DNA of 64,000 nucleotides, from positions 1 to 64,000 of the forward strand of contig JAZNGA010000043.1 in the NCBI GenBank assembly GCA_045576235.1. The letters are read 5' to 3'. A model generated the notes under the pieces. It ran no database searches. It saw only the letters and a program-made list of their open reading frames with translations, and was not told where the DNA came from. The position numbers and the translations under genes are program-made. The number at the start of each line of letters is the position of its first letter. The first letter of the stretch is position 1. Positions 60,841 through 64,000 of this stretch are shown piece after piece. This DNA comes from SIG437 sp045576235 (GTDB taxonomy: Bacteria > Bacillota > Clostridia > UBA1381 > UBA9506).

Positions 60841-60932
60841 GTATTTTGGAAGAAAATTAAAATTCCGCTATCTAAAAATAAAACTGAATTTTACGCAATA
60901 GAAATCTTGATATTTTTCCTGTAATGTGTTGT

Positions 60933-61044
60933 TATACTATACAGGATAGGTTTTATGAAACACTTAAATATTTCAGACTTGATAAAACATTAAAATAAAA
61001 TATTTATCCAATCAGCAGACCATAAATGTATGGTCTGCTTTTTT
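60933..61044 (+). ncRNA. Candidate small RNA with its own promoter and terminator
   Basis: An extended -10 (TGTTATACT, box at 60933-60938) predicts a start near 60945. A textbook terminator follows at 61015-61044 (GCAGACCATA/TATGGTCTGC then TTTTTT), giving a transcript near 100 bases. It contains a 12-codon frame (ATG 60955, MKHLNISDLIKH) preceded by AGGATAGG, but the expected RNA start lies within that ribosome site, so translation is doubtful. Regulatory RNA or dwarf peptide are both possible. Confidence 0.45.
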
Positions 61045-61053
61045 GTGTGTAAA

Positions 61054-61079
61054 TAAAAAAGCTCACTTTCTAAGCGAGC
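61054..61079 (-). terminator. Terminator of the XRE gene
   Basis: Minus strand GCTCGCTT-AGA-AAGTGAGC (one mismatch) followed by TTTTTT, 11 bases after the stop codon. Confidence 0.7.
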
Positions 61080-61089
61080 CAAAATAACT

Positions 61090-61419
61090 TTATTTATCTG
61101 AAGAATGTTTTATCATAGTGTCGATAACATCATAAATTTTATTTCTGTCATCAGCACTTAATTTATCAAGTTTATCTGCCAGAAGCGAATCCTTTACAGC
61201 GTAATTAGTATAAAGAACATCTGCAAGTAACATATCAGCCGAAACCTCAAGAGCATTCGCTATCTTTAAAAAGGTTTCAAGTGCAGGCATTTTTTCTCCT
61301 CTTTCAACCATTCCAATGTAGTTTGTGCTCAAATCAGTTTTTTCTGCTAATTGGTCTTGTCTCAATTTTCTTTGATTTCTATATTTTCTGATATTTTTAC
61401 CTATCGTATCTAACTTCAT
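61090..61419 (-). CDS. XRE-family regulator
   Basis: 109 residues. A clear N-terminal lambda-repressor-like domain: LRQDQLAEKTDLSTNYIGMV then ERGEKMPALETFLKIANALE (about 18-57). The C-terminal 45 residues form a short helical, lysine/aspartate-rich tail. It is divergent from the SLOG gene. Two copies of ACTATTAGT in the spacer, each with ACTA/TAGT symmetry, are probable binding sites. Confidence 0.9.
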   Translation of the reverse strand: MKLDTIGKNIRKYRNQRKLRQDQLAEKTDLSTNYIGMVERGEKMPALETFLKIANALEVSADMLLADVLYTNYAVKDSLLADKLDKLSADDRNKIYDVIDTMIKHSSDK

Positions 61420-61449
61420 CTTACAACCTCCCGATAGTCAACTCCTATC

Positions 61450-61546
61450 ACTATTAGTATAGATGAACAACTTAATTATATAAACAAACCAAACGGAAGA
61501 CACAACAACTATTAGTGTTGATTTAATGTAAATACTGTTGTATAAC
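61450..61546 (+). promoter_or_regulatory. Operator repeats and promoter of the SLOG gene
   Basis: ACTATTAGT occurs at 61450-61458 and 61508-61516, 58 bases apart. The second abuts TTGATT (61518-61523), which with a 17-base spacer and TATAAC (61541-61546) makes a plausible promoter. A second TATAAT lies at 61561. The arrangement suggests repression by the divergent XRE protein. Confidence 0.55.
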
Positions 61547-61574
61547 ATCTGTATAGCTATTATAATTTCAGGAT

Positions 61575-62105
61575 GTGATTGATGTGGAACATTATACTGC
61601 TTGTTTCTTTGGTCACAGAAGGATTGATGAAACAGAAGAATTGAAAAATAACCTGTGCGAAATTATAGAGAATTTAATTGTTAACGAGAAAGTTGACACC
61701 TTCCTCTTCGGGAGCAAAAGTGAGTTTGATGACTTATGCCATAAAATTGTTACTGCCTTTAAGAAAAAATATTCTCACATCAAAAGGATATATGTAAGAG
61801 CTACATTCCAAAACATTCCCGACTGGTATAAAGATAGTTTACTGAAACATTATGAAAGTACATATTTCTCTGAACACATAGCAAAAGCAGGCAAAGCATC
61901 TTATGTGGAACGCAATCAGGAAATGATTAACCACAGCAAATTCTGCATTTTTTACTACGATGAAAGCTATCTTCCACCAAGACGAAAAAACAGCAGACGA
62001 GATTTGTTTGATTATCAGCCTAAAAGCGGAACGGCCGTTGCCTATGACTATGCTGCAAAAAAGAAAAAGATGATTATAAATGTGTTAGTTAAAGAGAAGA
62101 GATAG
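61575..62105 (+). CDS. SLOG-superfamily protein (DUF1273-like)
   Basis: 176 residues or 173 if the GTG at 61584 is used. ACFFGHRRIDETEELKNNL is the FxGHR nucleotide-binding start of the SLOG fold, FLFGSKSEFDDL and NHSKFCIFYYDES follow, and KSGTAVAYDYAAKK near the C-terminus closes the fold. SLOG proteins bind nucleotides or nucleotide-derived ligands in stress, DprA-like and antiviral systems. No effector gene is adjacent, so it may be a stand-alone sensor under control of the divergent XRE protein. Confidence 0.82.
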   Translation: MIDVEHYTACFFGHRRIDETEELKNNLCEIIENLIVNEKVDTFLFGSKSEFDDLCHKIVTAFKKKYSHIKRIYVRATFQNIPDWYKDSLLKHYESTYFSEHIAKAGKASYVERNQEMINHSKFCIFYYDESYLPPRRKNSRRDLFDYQPKSGTAVAYDYAAKKKKMIINVLVKEKR

Positions 62106-62178
62106 CAAATGGCTGTAAACAAAAAAATATTCATAGAATAAATTGTTTGTTCAAATCTTGTAATTTAACATATAGCTA

Positions 62179-62207
62179 TTGAAAAAAATATACTTATGTG
62201 GTATAAT
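62179..62207 (+). promoter_or_regulatory. ychF promoter
   Basis: TTGAAA (62179-62184), 17-base spacer, TATAAT (62202-62207), giving a leader of about 100 bases with no recognised structure. Confidence 0.75.
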
Positions 62208-62314
62208 GCCAAATGTTACACAGATTGATTTGCACATAAAAACATTTAAAAATGGCGAAGTAACTAAATATAAAACGCTTAAATATAAGATAAATCAAGG
62301 AGATGTGAAATATT

Positions 62315-63412
62315 ATGAAACTTGGTATAGTAGGTCTTCCGAATGTTGGAAAATCAACATTGTTCAATGCAATAACTCAGGCTGGTGCAGAATCTGCCAA
62401 TTACCCATTCTGCACGATTGAACCAAATGTCGGTGTTGTTTCCGTTCCTGATGAAAGACTCAATATTTTAGAAAAAATGTATAATCCAAAGAAGGTTACC
62501 CCTGCGATAATAGAATTTGTGGACATTGCAGGTCTTGTCAAAGGCGCAAGTCGCGGTGAAGGTCTTGGAAACAAATTCCTTTCTCACATTCGAGAGGTTG
62601 ACGCAATCGTTCATGTTGTCAGATGCTTTGAAGACACAAACATTGTCCATGTTGAAGGCTCAATTTCTCCCACGCGTGATGTTGAGACCATCAATTTAGA
62701 GCTTATTTTTGCTGATATTGAGATGCTTGATAAAAGAATTGACAGAACTAAAAAGGCAATGAAGTCAGGCGACAAAAAATATGTGGCAGAGCTTGCCCTT
62801 TTAGAAGAAATGAAAGAAATTTTAGAGGCAGGAAAGCCTGCAAGATGCAGAGAATATTCTGAAGAAGAGGCTGATCTTATTAAAGACCTTCCGCTTCTGA
62901 CATTAAAGCCCGTGCTTTATGCCGCAAATGTTTCTGAAGACGATTTCATAAACGGAATTGATGATAATGCTCTTGTCAAAGAGCTGACTCAAATTGCAGA
63001 AGCTGAAGGCTCCGAGGTTATGCCGATTTCAGCCAAGATTGAAGAAGATGTTTCAGCTCTTGATGGCGAAGAAAAGCTTGAATTCTTAAACGAACTCGGA
63101 ATCACGGAATCAGGTCTTGACAGGCTCGTGAAGAAAAGCTACAAGCTTTTGGGATTAATCAGCTATCTGACTGCAGGCGAGCCCGAGGTCAGAGCGTGGA
63201 CAATAACAGAAGGCACCAAAGCTCCTCAGGCAGCAGGCAAAATTCACACAGATTTTGAAAAAGGATTTATCCGCGCAGAAGTTGTCGCTTTTTCCGACCT
63301 CACAGAATGTGGAAGCTATAATGCCGCCAAGGAAAAAGGTCTCGTTCGTTCAGAAGGAAAAGAATATGTTATGCATGACGGAGATGTTGTTCTCTTCAGA
63401 TTTAATGTTTAA
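62315..63412 (+). CDS. ychF: Redox-regulated ATPase YchF/OLA1
   Basis: 365 residues. The P-loop GLPNVGKSTLFNAI (residues 6-19) and DIAGLVKGASRGEGLGNKFL (G3 and following) mark the Obg-like family. The G4 element is the altered NVSE rather than NKxD, consistent with ATP preference. A coiled coil and a C-terminal TGS domain follow (SDLTECGSYNAAKEKGLVRS, then GDVVLFRFNV). It binds ribosomes and is linked to stress responses. Confidence 0.96.
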   Translation: MKLGIVGLPNVGKSTLFNAITQAGAESANYPFCTIEPNVGVVSVPDERLNILEKMYNPKKVTPAIIEFVDIAGLVKGASRGEGLGNKFLSHIREVDAIVHVVRCFEDTNIVHVEGSISPTRDVETINLELIFADIEMLDKRIDRTKKAMKSGDKKYVAELALLEEMKEILEAGKPARCREYSEEEADLIKDLPLLTLKPVLYAANVSEDDFINGIDDNALVKELTQIAEAEGSEVMPISAKIEEDVSALDGEEKLEFLNELGITESGLDRLVKKSYKLLGLISYLTAGEPEVRAWTITEGTKAPQAAGKIHTDFEKGFIRAEVVAFSDLTECGSYNAAKEKGLVRSEGKEYVMHDGDVVLFRFNV

Positions 63413-63430
63413 TATTTTCACATAAAAAGG

Positions 63431-63466
63431 GCTGTAGCAAACGGATTATGTTTTGCTACAGCTTTT
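63431..63466. terminator. Shared terminator of ychF and the xerD-like gene
   Basis: GCTGTAGCAAA (63431-63441) and TTTGCTACAGC (63452-63462) with TTTT on the plus side. It serves both converging genes. Its stem is the same as that of the hydrogenase terminator at 46370. Confidence 0.8.
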
Positions 63467-63477
63467 AAATTTGTAAA

Positions 63478-64000
63478 TTATGCTCTTGGATGTGCCTTTT
63501 TATAAACAGTTTTAAGCTTATCATTCATAAGGTTTGCATAAACCTGTGTGCTTGATATGTCAGAATGACCAAGCATGGCCTGAATCGAGCGAAGGTCTGC
63601 CCCATTTTCAAGCAGGTGCGCTGCAAACGAATGTCTTAAAGTGTGAGGTGTTATGGTTTTTGTCACACCTGCCCTTTCTGCATATGCTTTTATCAGCTTC
63701 CAGAAGCCTTGCCGCGACATTTTTTCACCGTTCATATTAATAAAGAGCGCCGTCTCCGCGTTGTCTTTAATTAATATTTTCCTTGATGTGTTTATGTATA
63801 GCAAGAGCGCATCTCTGCAGATTTTTCCAATCGGTATTATCCGCGTTTTTCCTCCCGTGTGGCAATTGACAAATCCCATATCAAGATGAACATCCGCTAT
63901 TTCCATCCCTATTAATTCACTGACTCTCATTCCGCTTGCATATAAAAGCTCAAGCATTGCTCTGTCTCTGCATCCCTTTAATTCGTCGGTTTTAGGGGAA
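63478..64000 (-). CDS. xerD: XerD-like tyrosine recombinase, 5' part beyond the window
   Basis: About 174 C-terminal residues are in view; the frame continues past 64000 (SPKTDELKGCRDRAMLEL), so the gene is cut by the window, not truncated biologically. Catalytic residues are present: Arg in SGMRVSEL, HTLRHSF, LGHSDISSTQVY. The ENGADLRSIQAMLGH segment is typical of XerD of the chromosome-dimer resolution system. It differs from the recombinase at 38071, which supports one housekeeping and one accessory enzyme. Confidence 0.9.
   Translation of the reverse strand, partial: SPKTDELKGCRDRAMLELLYASGMRVSELIGMEIADVHLDMGFVNCHTGGKTRIIPIGKICRDALLLYINTSRKILIKDNAETALFINMNGEKMSRQGFWKLIKAYAERAGVTKTITPHTLRHSFAAHLLENGADLRSIQAMLGHSDISSTQVYANLMNDKLKTVYKKAHPRA

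Noticed and set aside
60955..60993. 12-codon frame as a signalling peptide gene
   Set aside because: The predicted RNA start lies within its ribosome site, and the sequence is neither secreted-like nor hydrophobic. It is kept only as part of the small RNA candidate.

Overview
The window looks like chromosomal DNA of a low-GC, anaerobic, endospore-forming Clostridia member, probably from a gut or other fibre-rich habitat. The evidence is an NADH-linked [FeFe]-hydrogenase operon, dipicolinate synthase (dpaAB), strong AT-rich sigma-A promoters, an SLH surface protein and a dockerin-bearing giant protein. Species cannot be named from the sequence. No rRNA operon and no CRISPR array were seen.

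Layout. 1-514 holds a decayed IS200/IS605 fragment. 515-9090 is a complete histidine operon on the minus strand (TrpR-like regulator, hisZ-G-D-C-B-H-A-F-IE-J) with one clear promoter. 9091-9620 is a graveyard of gene and IS remnants, followed by tRNA-Ile2/tRNA-Glu and rpsT. 10308-23567 is a long minus-strand housekeeping block: prfA, yhbY, nadD, yqeK, rsfS, leuS, a U32/RlhA-type protein, dut, maf, mreBCD and the PBP2 gene. 23568-26800 carries a structured repeat, a Gfo/Idh/MocA oxidoreductase, a HAD phosphatase and an MgtC-like protein. A DUF1846 gene follows on the plus strand.

28590-37954 is a surface module: a TetR regulator, a 2095-residue exported protein ending in a dockerin-like domain, an SLH protein with a cohesin-like domain and InlB-type repeats, and a 47-residue membrane peptide. 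38071-46060 is accessory DNA: a lone tyrosine recombinase beside a nested palindrome, an XRE/ImmA pair, a DUF4838 protein, small genes, two tandem barnase/barstar cassettes sharing a nearly invariant non-coding segment, and an array of mini-hairpins. Two tRNA-Ser genes follow.

46416-54801 is one hydrogenase operon, in transcription order: DRTGG protein, anti-sigma-like ATPase, sensor-type hydrogenase, second DRTGG protein, PHP protein, NuoE-like subunit, second ATPase, ferredoxin-like protein, NuoF-like subunit and catalytic HydA. A second structured element (54941-55141), related to the one near 23.8 kb, separates it from a two-component system. 57421-64000 holds dpaAB behind a sigma-K-like promoter, a TetR/CDF metal efflux pair with operator palindromes, a candidate small RNA, a divergent XRE/SLOG pair, ychF, and the 3' part of a xerD-like gene cut by the window edge.

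The most unusual content is the tandem barnase/barstar duplication with its frozen spacer, the mini-hairpin array, the paired structured repeats, the sensor-type hydrogenase inside a catalytic hydrogenase operon, and the cohesin/dockerin/SLH surface pair.
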